64,000 nt of DNA from CBDHCC01 sp965261015 (lineage in GTDB: Bacteria; Pseudomonadota; Alphaproteobacteria; Sphingomonadales; Sphingomonadaceae), in the NCBI GenBank assembly GCA_965261015.1, contig CBDHCC010000001.1:930001-994000 (forward strand), in the 5' to 3' direction. Below the pieces are notes generated by a model, which worked only from the letters and a program-made list of their open reading frames with translations, did no database searches and was not told the origin of the DNA. The position numbers and the translations under genes were made by a program. This document shows positions 1 through 8,037 of the stretch, piece by piece. Positions within the stretch are counted from its first letter, which is position 1. Every line of letters begins with the position of its first letter.

Positions 1-178
1 GATCCTAGTTCGACCCCGTCAACCGCCGCCCAAGGGGGCGGTGGATGGTGGAGTCGCCGGGTACTGCCCCCGGGTCCGCTGTGTCTATTGCACGCCACCG
101 TTTATCGTCATAGCCGGCGAACCGGCCTGATCGATGTAGGGGCGGGCCAGCGCTTTGCCAAGCGGCCGCGCGCGCTGG

Positions 179-655
179 TCAGAGCGTTGGCGGAGCGTCC
201 GCGCCCGGCGTGTCCCGCCGGCGCAGCTCGTCGCGGATGTCGCGCAACAGCAGGACCTCCGTGCTGTCGGGGGCCTGGGCCTCGCGATCAGCCTGCTCGG
301 CCGCGAAGCCCTCCAGCGCGCGATTGACGGCGCGCACAAGCAGGAACACCACCAGCGCGATCAGCAGGAAGTTGATGAAGACGGTGACCAGCTGGCCATA
401 GCCGATCATCGCGACGCCCGCCTCCTTCAAGGCGGCATAGTTCGTGGGCGAACCACGGTAGTCCGCCGGGATCTCGCCCAAACGGACGAAGTAGGACGAG
501 AAATCCAGGTCGCCGAGTAGCCACCCGATCACCGGCATGATCACGTCTTCGGTCACCGAGGTGGTGATTTTGCCGAAGGCGGCACCGATGATGACGGCGA
601 CCGCCAGATCGACGACGTTGCCGCGGTTGATGAATGCCTTGAACTCGTTGAACAT
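179..655 (-). CDS. mscL: Large-conductance mechanosensitive channel MscL
   Basis: This 158-residue protein is a homopentameric inner-membrane channel that opens under membrane tension and releases solutes during hypo-osmotic shock. It starts with the typical amphipathic N-helix (MFNEFKAFINRGNVVDLAV), followed by the Gly/Ala-rich pore helix TM1 (VIIGAAFGKI), a periplasmic loop of about 40 residues and TM2 (VTVFINFLLIALVVFLLVRA). A charged cytoplasmic helix at the end contains LLLRDIRDELRRR. The frame stays open upstream, but family alignment fixes the start at the Met of MFNEF. It is transcribed divergently from lemA with 74 bases between the starts. Identification is secure from the whole-length pattern. 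Confidence 0.96.
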   Translation of the reverse strand: MFNEFKAFINRGNVVDLAVAVIIGAAFGKITTSVTEDVIMPVIGWLLGDLDFSSYFVRLGEIPADYRGSPTNYAALKEAGVAMIGYGQLVTVFINFLLIALVVFLLVRAVNRALEGFAAEQADREAQAPDSTEVLLLRDIRDELRRRDTPGADAPPTL

Positions 656-729
656 CGCCGTCCCCGCGTCTAGTCGATCGATCGGTGCTCCGCATCCATG
701 CGTCAAGTCAATCACCAAGGATCGACGAT

Positions 730-1323
730 ATGACCCCGCGACCAACCGTTTGCCTTCCCCTGGCCGCTCTCGCGCTCGCGCTCGCAGGATGCGGCGTGAA
801 CGCCATCCCGACCGCCGAGGAAGAGGTCAACGCGCAGTTCGCCAACCTCCAATCGGCCTATCAGCGCCGATCCGATCTGATCCCGAACCTTGAGGCGGTG
901 GTGAAGGGAGCCGCCGCGTCGGAGCGTGGCATTCTGACCGATGTGATCGACGCCCGGTCCCGCGCGACGGGGGTTCAGCTGTCGAACGACGACCTGTCGG
1001 ACCCCGCCAAGATCCAGCAGTTCCAGGCCGCGCAGGGTCAGCTTGGCCAGTCGCTCGGTCGCCTGCTGGTCAGTGTCGAGCGCTATCCCGAACTCCGCAG
1101 CCAGCAGACGTTCCAGACCTTCCAGGCGCAGATCGAGGGCACGGAGAACCGGATCAACGTGGCCCGGACGGATTACAACGCCGCGGTTCAGGCCTACAAC
1201 ACGCGCATCCGCACCTTCCCCGACGCGATCGGAGCCAAGGTGATCTACGGCGCGCAACCGAAGGTGCCGTTCCAGGCCGATCCGGGCGCGCAGGCCGCGC
1301 CGACCGTCAATTTCGGGTCCTGA
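730..1323 (+). CDS. lemA: LemA family lipoprotein
   Basis: This 197-residue LemA-family envelope protein has unknown molecular function. Residues 1-19 form a lipoprotein signal peptide with lipobox LAGC, so it is probably membrane-anchored by a lipidated Cys. The body is the long helical LemA fold, with the signature YQRRSDLIPNLEAVVKG near residue 45 and RTDYNAAVQAYNTRIRTFP toward the C-terminus. An in-frame ATG at 685 would add 15 non-signal residues, so 730 is preferred; it has AAGGA about 8 bases upstream. Two TPM-domain genes follow directly, the usual LemA-TPM arrangement of Gram-negative genomes, which suggests a shared envelope role. Confidence 0.93.
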   Translation: MTPRPTVCLPLAALALALAGCGVNAIPTAEEEVNAQFANLQSAYQRRSDLIPNLEAVVKGAAASERGILTDVIDARSRATGVQLSNDDLSDPAKIQQFQAAQGQLGQSLGRLLVSVERYPELRSQQTFQTFQAQIEGTENRINVARTDYNAAVQAYNTRIRTFPDAIGAKVIYGAQPKVPFQADPGAQAAPTVNFGS

Positions 1324-1409
1324 TCGGACGGCAGCGGAGGTCCGGGGCTTTGCCACCTGCCCGTGCTCAGTGTGATCAGACCCGAGGTCGCCCGTTCGTG
1401 ACGGCCGCG

Positions 1410-2285
1410 ATGCCAACGGCGCGGGCGGTCGTGGTCCTGCTCCTCTCCCTGCTGTTCGCGGCGGCCGCGTCGGCGCAGGAGTTCCCGGCCTTTACGGGCC
1501 TGGTGGTCGACGCCGCCGACGTGCTGCCGCCCGACGTCGAGGCGGGGCTGACGGCCAAGCTGGAGGCGCTGCAGCGGGACACCAATCGCCAGTTCGTAGT
1601 GGCGACTGTGCCGGACACCGGCGGCTACGACTTGGCGGACTATGGCTATCGCCTGGGCCGCGAATGGGGCGTCGGCCTGGAGGGGGTGGACAATGGCGCG
1701 ATCCTGTTCGTGGCGCCGGGCAATCCCGCCGGTCAGCGCGGTCCCCGGCTGGAGGTCGGCACCGGCCTGACCCCGATATTGACCGACGCCTTTTCCTGGC
1801 AGGTGGCCGGCGAGCTGATGACGCCGCTCCTGCGCCAGGGGCAGGTGCCGCAGGCGATGATCGCCGGCACGGATGCCGTGATCGCGCAGCTGCGGGCCTC
1901 GCCCGAAGAGGCGCAGGCGAAGGTGGATGCGGCGGTGCGGGACTTCGACCGCAGCCATCGGCGCGGGTCCTCCGGTGGTGGCAGCGTATTCGGGCTGGTC
2001 TGGTTGCTGGTGATCGGGTTCTTCGTGCTGCGCGGCGTGTTCGGCGGTCGTGGTCGCCGACGGCGGCGGGGGCCGTGGGGCGCGCGGCGGCGTGGCGGCG
2101 GATTCGTGTGGCCGTGGATCGCGGCCGACATCCTGTCGTCGATCGCGCGCTCTTCGAGCCATGGATCGGGATGGGGCGGCGGGTCGGGCGGCGGTGGTGG
2201 CGGCGGTGGTGGTTGGGGCGGCGGAGGGTTCACCGGCGGAGGGGGCGGCTCCTTTGGCGGGGGCGGGGCGTCCGGGGGATGGTAG
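1410..2285 (+). CDS. Secreted TPM-domain protein with Gly-rich tail (YgcG type)
   Basis: The product is about 291 residues long. It has a Sec signal peptide (hydrophobic run ending AAAASAQ), then a TPM domain (about residues 30-160) with the typical opening FTGLVVDAADVLPPDVE and the NGAILFVAPG and VGTGL motifs. A transmembrane helix (LVWLLVIGFFVLRGVF) and an arginine-rich stretch follow, and the last 40 residues are almost entirely Gly with Ser and Trp. TPM proteins of this architecture are widespread next to lemA; their activity in bacteria is not settled. A GTG at 1398 is an alternative start. The last 7 bases overlap the next gene, which suggests translational coupling. Confidence 0.88.
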   Translation: MPTARAVVVLLLSLLFAAAASAQEFPAFTGLVVDAADVLPPDVEAGLTAKLEALQRDTNRQFVVATVPDTGGYDLADYGYRLGREWGVGLEGVDNGAILFVAPGNPAGQRGPRLEVGTGLTPILTDAFSWQVAGELMTPLLRQGQVPQAMIAGTDAVIAQLRASPEEAQAKVDAAVRDFDRSHRRGSSGGGSVFGLVWLLVIGFFVLRGVFGGRGRRRRRGPWGARRRGGGFVWPWIAADILSSIARSSSHGSGWGGGSGGGGGGGGGWGGGGFTGGGGGSFGGGGASGGW

Positions 2286-2950
2286 CCTTCAACGAAGCGG
2301 ATCACCGCCGGGTAAGCGACGCCGTTCGCGCGGCCGAGGCGCACACCGACGCGGAGATCGTCACGGTGGTCGCCCTCCGGTCCGACCGCTACCACGACGC
2401 CGCGCTCCATTGGGCGATATTGGCGGCGGTCACCGCCCTGGTCGCGGCCGCGCGGTGGCCGGATCTTGCGCTGTGGCCGCTCGACGTGGCGGGCGGCGGC
2501 TGGACGGAGGTGGGGCGCGGCACGGTCATCCTGCTGGCGCTCGGCCTGTGGCTGGCGGTGTTCCTGGCGGCGCTGGCCCTCCTGCGGCTGGAACGCGCGC
2601 GGCTTTGGCTGACCCCGGCATCGACTCAGCGCCGCCGGGTGCGGGCGCGCGCGCTCGCCGCCTTTCGCCTGGGCGCGGAGCGCCGCACGGTCGGGCGGAC
2701 TGGGGTGCTGCTCTACCTGTCCGTCGCCGAACGCATGGCGGAGCTGATCGCGGACGAGGCGGTCCATGGGCGCACCGACCCGGACGCCTGGGCCGAGGCC
2801 ATGGCGGCACTGGTCGACCGCGCGGCGGACGGGCGGACCGCCGACGGCATGGTGGCCGCGGTCGAGGCGATGGCGCCGGTCCTAGCGGCGGCCGCCCCGA
2901 AGACGGACGGCAACCCGAACGAACTCTCCGACCGCCTGATCGAATTGTGA
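2279..2950 (+). CDS. Second TPM-domain membrane protein
   Basis: This 223-residue protein begins directly with a TPM-like segment (EADHRRVSDAVRAAEAHTDAEIVTVV) and has no signal peptide. Two hydrophobic helices follow around residues 40-100, and the TPM-type ending comes after that (RTGVLLYLSVAERMAELIADEAV and a long helix). It overlaps the preceding TPM gene by 7 bases and the following NUDIX gene by 4 (GTGA), so all three are probably translated from one message. The pairing of a secreted and a cytoplasmic/membrane TPM protein with LemA is a known gene neighbourhood. Function is unknown. Confidence 0.85.
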   Translation: MVAFNEADHRRVSDAVRAAEAHTDAEIVTVVALRSDRYHDAALHWAILAAVTALVAAARWPDLALWPLDVAGGGWTEVGRGTVILLALGLWLAVFLAALALLRLERARLWLTPASTQRRRVRARALAAFRLGAERRTVGRTGVLLYLSVAERMAELIADEAVHGRTDPDAWAEAMAALVDRAADGRTADGMVAAVEAMAPVLAAAAPKTDGNPNELSDRLIEL

Positions 2951-3474
2951 GCGAGGACAGTGCCCTGGCCTGGAGCGGTCGGTATCTAGAGGTGTGGACG
3001 CGCGATGGTTGGGAGTATGCGGCGCGACCGGCCAAGCGCCAGGTGGTCGTGGTGCTCGCGATCGACGACGCGCCCGACGGGCGACACGTCCTGCTGATCG
3101 AGCAGCATCGGCCGCCGATCGCGGCACGCTCGCTGGAGCTGCCCGCCGGGCTGGTCGGTGACGAGTGTCCGGACGAGGCGATGGAGACGGCGGCCGCGCG
3201 CGAGCTGGAAGAGGAGACTGGCTGGCGCGCCGGGCGGCTGGAGCGGTTGGGCGAGTTCTCCTCCTCTCCCGGCCTCACGGCGGAGCGGTTCACGCTGTTC
3301 CGCGGCACCGCCCTGTCGCGGGTCGGATCCGGCGGCGGGGTGGGGGAGGAGGCGATCGCCGTCCACCGCGTGGCATTGGACCAAGTCTCCGCCTTCGTGG
3401 CCGCTCGCCGCCAGGCGGGCGTGGTGCCGGACGTGCGCCTGCTCCTTCTGCTGGGCGGTCTGGTCGTCGGCTAG
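2947..3474 (+). CDS. NUDIX hydrolase, ADP-ribose pyrophosphatase type
   Basis: A 175-residue cytoplasmic NUDIX hydrolase. The Nudix box is present between residues 70 and 95 as G-x5-E-x7-REL-x-EETGW (GLVGDECPDEA...ARELEEETGW), which binds the catalytic divalent cations. The LELPAGLV segment just before it and the SSPGLTAERFTLF segment after it are typical of the ADP-ribose pyrophosphatase branch (NudF-like), so hydrolysis of ADP-ribose or a related NDP-sugar is the best guess. It starts at a GTG that overlaps the stop of the previous TPM gene by four bases. Confidence 0.88.
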   Translation: MSEDSALAWSGRYLEVWTRDGWEYAARPAKRQVVVVLAIDDAPDGRHVLLIEQHRPPIAARSLELPAGLVGDECPDEAMETAAARELEEETGWRAGRLERLGEFSSSPGLTAERFTLFRGTALSRVGSGGGVGEEAIAVHRVALDQVSAFVAARRQAGVVPDVRLLLLLGGLVVG

Positions 3475-3545
3475 GGGCGTCGCACTTGGCCGCAATGCGA
3501 CCGACCGCTACACGTCCGATCTTTCCCCGAAGCAGGCGAACGGTC

Positions 3546-4883
3546 TTGGCACGCAAGCATTTCGGCACGGATGGCATCCGTGCGCGCACCAACACGGCTC
3601 CGCTGACGCCCGACATGATCATGGCGTTCGGCATGGCGGCCGGGCGACGCTTTCTGCGCGGGGACCACCGCCATCGCGTGCTGATCGGCAAGGACACCCG
3701 ACTGTCGGGCTATATGGTCGAAAGCGCGCTGGTCGCGGGTTTCACGGCGGTCGGTATGGACGTGTTGCAGGTGGGACCCATGCCGACGCCCGCCGTCGCC
3801 ATGCTGACGAAGTCCATGCGCGCCGATCTGGGTGTCATGATCTCCGCCAGCCACAATCCCTATTTCGACAATGGCCTGAAGTTCTTCGGGCCCGAAGGGT
3901 TCAAGCTGTCGGACGAGGACGAGGCGGAGATCGAGGCCCTGTTCGAGGAAGGGCCGATCCTGGCGCAGTCCAAGGATATCGGTCGCGCGCGCCGCTATGA
4001 GGATGCGCGCGGCCGCTACATCCACGCGATCAAGAACACCTTTCCCGCCGATCTGCGCCTGGACGGGCTGAAGCTGGTGGTCGATTGCGCGAATGGCGCC
4101 GCCTACCAGACCGCGCCGTCCGCCTTGTGGGAACTGGGGGCAGAGGTGGTGGCGATCGGGGTGGAGCCCAACGGCACCAACATAAACGACCAATGCGGAT
4201 CGACCGCGCCGCTCACCTTGCAGGAGACGGTCGCCGCGTCCGGCGCGGACCTGGGCCTGGCGCTGGACGGCGACGCGGATCGGCTGATCGTGGTCGACGA
4301 TGCGGGACAGATCGTCGATGGCGACCAGCTGATGGCGCTGATCGGCACCGACTGGGCGAGGGACGGTCGCCTGCGCGGCGACGGCATCGTCGCGACGGTG
4401 ATGAGCAACCTGGGACTGGAGCGCTATCTGGAGGCCCAGGGTCTCAGCCTCGAGCGCACGAAGGTCGGCGACCGCCACGTCCTGGAACGCATGGTGTCGG
4501 GCGGCTTCAACGTGGGCGGCGAACAGTCGGGCCACATCATCCTGTCCGACCACGGCACGACGGGCGACGGACTGGGGGCGGCGCTGCAGATCCTGGCGGC
4601 GCTGGTGCGCAGCGGTCGCCCCGCCTCCGAGCTGCTGAGCCTGTTCGAGCCGGTGCCGCAGCGGCTGCGCTCCGTCCGTTACCAGGCGGATGCTCCTCTG
4701 GAGGATGCGCACGTCCGGGCCGCGATCGCGGAGGCGGAAGCGGCGCTGGAGGGACGCGGGCGGCTGGTCATCCGCCGGTCGGGCACCGAACCGCTGGTCC
4801 GCGTGATGGCCGAAGGCGACCGGGAGGACGAGGTCGAGCGGGTGGTGGACAGCATCTGCGAGGCGGTGGTGGCCGCCCGATGA
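3546..4883 (+). CDS. glmM: Phosphoglucosamine mutase
   Basis: This 445-residue enzyme converts glucosamine-6-phosphate to glucosamine-1-phosphate, the step before GlmU in UDP-GlcNAc synthesis for peptidoglycan and LPS. It has the N-terminal FGTDGIR motif and the phosphoserine loop ISASHNPYFDNGLKF, with the catalytic Ser near residue 100. The metal-binding loop is LDGDADR, and the C-terminal phosphate-binding loop is RRSGTEPLVRVM. The start is a TTG (ttg gca cgc aag) chosen because GlmM proteins begin M-x-RK-x-FGTDG; an ATG at 3495 would add 17 residues. It overlaps the next small gene by ATGA. Confidence 0.96.
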   Translation: MARKHFGTDGIRARTNTAPLTPDMIMAFGMAAGRRFLRGDHRHRVLIGKDTRLSGYMVESALVAGFTAVGMDVLQVGPMPTPAVAMLTKSMRADLGVMISASHNPYFDNGLKFFGPEGFKLSDEDEAEIEALFEEGPILAQSKDIGRARRYEDARGRYIHAIKNTFPADLRLDGLKLVVDCANGAAYQTAPSALWELGAEVVAIGVEPNGTNINDQCGSTAPLTLQETVAASGADLGLALDGDADRLIVVDDAGQIVDGDQLMALIGTDWARDGRLRGDGIVATVMSNLGLERYLEAQGLSLERTKVGDRHVLERMVSGGFNVGGEQSGHIILSDHGTTGDGLGAALQILAALVRSGRPASELLSLFEPVPQRLRSVRYQADAPLEDAHVRAAIAEAEAALEGRGRLVIRRSGTEPLVRVMAEGDREDEVERVVDSICEAVVAAR

Positions 4884-5071
4884 CGCCCGCCGTCCGCGAC
4901 CGTTGGTTCGCCGCGGGCCGGATCGGCATCGTGGCGGCCGGCGTGCTGGCCGTGGTGCGGCTGGCGACGGGCGGACCGGCCGCCGTCTTCGACCCGCCGG
5001 GCAGCCTGCTGCTGGCGCTCGTGGCGGGCACGCTCCTCGGCTTCGCCATCCTGTCGTTGCGCGGACGATGA
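4880..5071 (+). CDS. Small two-helix membrane protein, unknown
   Basis: A 63-residue hypothetical protein with two hydrophobic segments (IGIVAAGVLAVVRLA and LLLALVAGTLLGFAILSL) and a basic end (RGR), so it is probably a small inner-membrane protein. I do not recognise a family. It is supported by its position: its ATG overlaps the glmM stop and its own stop overlaps the thiD start, both as ATGA, so it sits inside a tightly coupled translation unit. Confidence 0.7.
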   Translation: MTPAVRDRWFAAGRIGIVAAGVLAVVRLATGGPAAVFDPPGSLLLALVAGTLLGFAILSLRGR

Positions 5072-6180
5072 CGCTGCCCCGCGTCCTGGTGATCGCGGGG
5101 TCGGATTCCGGCGGGGGGGCAGGCATCCAGGCAGATGTGAAGACTGTCACGATGCTGGGTGGGCACGCCGCCACGGCGATCACGGCGATCACCGCCCAGA
5201 ACACGGTGGCGGTGACCCGGGTGGAGCCGGTGTCCGCCGGGATGGTCGTGGCGCAGATCGATGCGGTGCTGGACGATCTGGGCGCGGACGCGGTGAAGAT
5301 CGGCATGATCGGGTCCGCAGACACGGCGCTGGCCGTGGCCAGGCGGCTGTCGGCGGAGCGGCTGCCGATCGTGCTGGACCCGGTGATGGTGGCCAGCAGC
5401 GGCGGAGTGCTGGCCGACGATCGCACGGTGGACAGCTTCGGCGCGCTGATGGACCTTGCCACCGTCGTCACGCCCAATCGGCCAGAGTTGGAGGCGCTGG
5501 GCGGAGTGAACACAGTGCTGGCGCATGGCTGCGCTCTCCTGACAAAGGGCGGACATGACGGGGGGGACCGGCTGACCGATGCCCTATGGAGGTCGCCCGA
5601 CGGTCCGGTCGCGCGCTGGACCGACCCGCGGATCGAGTCCCGACACACGCACGGCACCGGCTGCACGCTGGCGAGCGGCATCGCGGTCGGCTTGGCAAAC
5701 GGTCTGCCGCTGATCCGCGCGGTCGAGCGCGCGCGGCTGTTCGTGCGGCTGGCGATCCGCGAGGCGCCGGGCCTGGGTCGGGGGCACGGCCCCATGGGCC
5801 ACGGGCAGGTGCGGTTGGACGGGGGCACCCGCCGGCTCAACCAGATCGCGTTGCCCGGCGGCGACCTCGACGCCGCGCGGCGCTTCTACCGCGACTTGGG
5901 CCTGGTCCCGGTGGTCGACAGCGCCGGCTATCTGCGGTTCGAAGCGGCTGGCGGCGTCACCCTGTCGCTGCACGATGCGCCGCCGGCGGTGTATCTCGAA
6001 TGCGACGATCTCGACGCGCAGGTGGATCGGCTGCGGGGCTTGGGCGTGGCGGTCGCCGATCCCGTCGACCAGCCCTGGTCCTGGCGCGAGGCGTGGTTCG
6101 CCGATCCGGCGGGCAACCGCCTGTGCCTCTACCGCGCTGGCGAAGCGCGTCGCCACCCGCCCTGGCGAACGGCGCCGTGA
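5068..6180 (+). CDS. thiD: ThiD (HMP/HMP-P kinase) fused to a VOC/glyoxalase domain
   Basis: This 370-residue protein has two domains. Residues 1 to about 248 are ThiD, the kinase that phosphorylates HMP and HMP-phosphate for thiamine synthesis. Its motifs are VIAGSDSGGGAGIQAD at the N-terminus, LDPVMVASSG, VVTPNRPELEAL, LTKGGH and HGTGCTLASG. Residues about 257-365 form a glyoxalase/VOC module (LNQIALPGGDLDAARRFYRDLGL ... WFADPAGNRLCLYR). No stop or start lies between them, so they are read as one chain. The VOC half lacks an obvious full metal triad, so its activity is unclear. Overlaps on both sides (ATGA, GTGA) suggest coupling to its neighbours. Confidence 0.9.
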   Translation: MTLPRVLVIAGSDSGGGAGIQADVKTVTMLGGHAATAITAITAQNTVAVTRVEPVSAGMVVAQIDAVLDDLGADAVKIGMIGSADTALAVARRLSAERLPIVLDPVMVASSGGVLADDRTVDSFGALMDLATVVTPNRPELEALGGVNTVLAHGCALLTKGGHDGGDRLTDALWRSPDGPVARWTDPRIESRHTHGTGCTLASGIAVGLANGLPLIRAVERARLFVRLAIREAPGLGRGHGPMGHGQVRLDGGTRRLNQIALPGGDLDAARRFYRDLGLVPVVDSAGYLRFEAAGGVTLSLHDAPPAVYLECDDLDAQVDRLRGLGVAVADPVDQPWSWREAWFADPAGNRLCLYRAGEARRHPPWRTAP

Positions 6181-6782
6181 TCGCCGGCGTGGACGAGGCG
6201 GGGCGCGGACCGTTGGCGGGGCCGGTCGTGGCCGCGGCCGTCGTGCTGTGCCGGGGCGGCGTTCCGGGCGTGGCGGACTCCAAGGCGCTCTCGCCCGCTC
6301 GCCGGGCCGAGCTGGAGGCGGCGATCCGGCGGCGCTGCCGCTTCGGCATCGGACTGGCTTCAGTCGCGGAGATCGACCGCCTGAACATTTACCACGCCAC
6401 CCACCTGGCCATGGCGCGCGCCGTCGAGGCGCTGGTGGCGGCGGTGGGCCGCGACCCGACGCGGGTGGTGGTGGACGGCAACCGGCTGCCGCGATGGCGC
6501 TGGCCTTCGCGGGCCGTCGTCGGCGGCGACGCGACGGTGCCCGCGATCTCCGCCGCCTCGATCCTGGCGAAGGAGACGCGCGACCGGATGATGCTCGCCC
6601 TGGATGCCGAGCACGCCGGCTATGGCTTTGCCCGGCACAAGGGGTACGGCACCGCCGAGCACCGGGCGGCGCTCAGCCGGCTGGGCCCATGCGAGCACCA
6701 CCGCCGCAGCTTCGCCCCGGTGGCGCGCAGCCTGGCCGAAAGTCTGGCGGCTGGCGCATCCGCGCAACACGCCACCGGTTGA
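6177..6782 (+). CDS. rnhB: Ribonuclease HII
   Basis: A 201-residue RNase HII that cuts the RNA strand of RNA-DNA hybrids and removes single ribonucleotides from DNA. The signature VDEAGRGPLAGPVVAAAV is at the very N-terminus, with Asp and Glu of the catalytic DEDD set. VVVDGNRLP supplies a further Asp, and ISAASILAKETRDRMM and GYGFARHKGYGTAEH are family-typical. The GTG start overlaps the thiD-VOC stop. The end of the gene carries a GAGTC (6781-6785), a CcrM target site. Confidence 0.95.
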   Translation: MIAGVDEAGRGPLAGPVVAAAVVLCRGGVPGVADSKALSPARRAELEAAIRRRCRFGIGLASVAEIDRLNIYHATHLAMARAVEALVAAVGRDPTRVVVDGNRLPRWRWPSRAVVGGDATVPAISAASILAKETRDRMMLALDAEHAGYGFARHKGYGTAEHRAALSRLGPCEHHRRSFAPVARSLAESLAAGASAQHATG

Positions 6783-6902
6783 GTCCGGCCACCCGGCCGC
6801 TCTACGACATCTGGTGCGGCGAACCGCAGGCGCACCGCAGGCTGCCGGATTGTTAACCCTGACCGATTACCACGATGATTGACGGAGTCCGGCCACGGAT
6901 TC
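6781..6902 (+). promoter_or_regulatory. ccrM upstream region with GANTC sites and TTAACC half-site
   Basis: The 151-base gap before ccrM holds two closely spaced GANTC sites (GAGTC at 6885-6889, GATTC at 6898-6902), the methylation targets of CcrM itself, only 32-45 bases before the TTG start. A third GANTC (6781-6785) lies at the rnhB stop. TTAACC at 6853-6858 matches a CtrA half-site, although no clear second half follows at the 7-base spacing. In Caulobacter, ccrM is activated by CtrA and shut down when its promoter GANTC sites become methylated, so self-regulation here is a reasonable inference. Confidence 0.5.
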
Positions 6903-6933
6903 ACGGTGATGCGGGGAACGGAGGGGACGGATT

Positions 6934-8037
6934 TTGGCGACACGGACGCTGGCGCGCGCGACGATCGGGGCAGAGGCGACCCTTCCGGTCGGACGGGTGC
7001 TGCGCGGCGACACGGCGGAGCGACTGGCGGAACTGCCCGACGCGTCGGTCGACATGATCTTCGCCGATCCCCCCTACAATCTTCAGCTGGGGGGGGACCT
7101 GCATCGCCCCGACGGCAGCCATGTGGACGCGGTCACGGACGAGTGGGACCGGTTCGCCAGCTTCGCCGCCTATGACCGGTTCACTCACGACTGGCTGGCG
7201 CAGGCGCGGCGCGTCCTGAAACCGACCGGCACGCTGTGGGTGATCGGCAGCTATCACAACATCTTCCGCGTGGGCGTCGCGGTACAGGATCTGGGCTACT
7301 GGATCCTGAACGACATCGTGTGGCGCAAGGCCAATCCGATGCCGAACTTTCGCGGCACCCGCTTCACCAACGCCCATGAGACGCTGATCTGGGCGTCCCG
7401 CGACCCCGACGCGCGTTATCGCTTCAACTACCGTGCGATGAAGACGCTGAACGATGAGCTCCAGATGCGGTCGGACTGGACCTTCCCGATCTGCGGCGGC
7501 GCGGAGCGACTGCGGACCGACGGGGCAAAGGCCCACCCGACGCAAAAGCCGGAAGCGCTGCTCTATCGCATCCTGCTCGCCTGCACCCAGCCCGGCGACG
7601 TCGTGCTCGATCCCTTCTTCGGCACGGGCACCACGGGGGCGGTCGCGCGCCGGCTGGGCCGCCAGTGGATCGGGATCGAGCGGGAGGAGCGCTATTGCCA
7701 GGTGGCGGAGGAGCGGATCGCCGCCGCGCTACCGCTGGACGAGTCCGCGCTGGTGACCATGCAGAACCCGCGCGCCGCCCCGCGCGTGGCGTTCGGCACC
7801 CTGGTGGAGGTCGGGCTGGTGACGCCCGGTCAGACGCTCACCGACCGTCAGGGTCGTCATCGCGCCGCAGTGCGCGCCGACGGATCGCTCGCCTGCGGTG
7901 ATCAGACGGGGTCCATCCACCAGCTCGGTGCCCGTCTGCAGGGGGCACCCAGCTGCAACGGCTGGACCTTCTGGCACCGCGACGGCGAGCCGATCGACCG
8001 CCTGCGCCAGACCTATCGCCTGATGACGGAGGTATGA
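6934..8037 (+). CDS. ccrM: Cell-cycle DNA adenine methyltransferase CcrM (GANTC-specific)
   Basis: This 367-residue beta-class N6-adenine methyltransferase modifies the A of GANTC and sets the cell-cycle methylation state in alphaproteobacteria. The catalytic motif IV DPPYNLQLGG is near residue 47, motif I (SAM binding) is DPFFGTGTTGAVARRLGRQ near residue 228, and AHPTQKPEALLYRIL is typical. The last 95 residues are the CcrM-specific C-terminal domain needed for DNA binding. The start is TTG, supported by GGAGGGGA about 6 bases upstream. It ends in an ATGA overlap with folP. Confidence 0.96.
   Translation: MATRTLARATIGAEATLPVGRVLRGDTAERLAELPDASVDMIFADPPYNLQLGGDLHRPDGSHVDAVTDEWDRFASFAAYDRFTHDWLAQARRVLKPTGTLWVIGSYHNIFRVGVAVQDLGYWILNDIVWRKANPMPNFRGTRFTNAHETLIWASRDPDARYRFNYRAMKTLNDELQMRSDWTFPICGGAERLRTDGAKAHPTQKPEALLYRILLACTQPGDVVLDPFFGTGTTGAVARRLGRQWIGIEREERYCQVAEERIAAALPLDESALVTMQNPRAAPRVAFGTLVEVGLVTPGQTLTDRQGRHRAAVRADGSLACGDQTGSIHQLGARLQGAPSCNGWTFWHRDGEPIDRLRQTYRLMTEV

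Noticed and set aside
1..178. GTTCGACCCC at the left edge looked like a tRNA T-loop, followed by a CCGCCC/GGGCGG hairpin.
   Set aside because: The bases around the loop do not pair as a T-stem and no acceptor end follows. The hairpin has no T run. I see no supported feature in this stretch.
2140..2285. Long GGC/GGT-rich stretch that could be a simple-sequence repeat.
   Set aside because: It encodes the Gly-rich tail typical of TPM proteins, with irregular units; it is explained by coding.
4884..5080. TPP riboswitch upstream of thiD.
   Set aside because: thiD overlaps the preceding gene by four bases and no thi-box pattern is visible.
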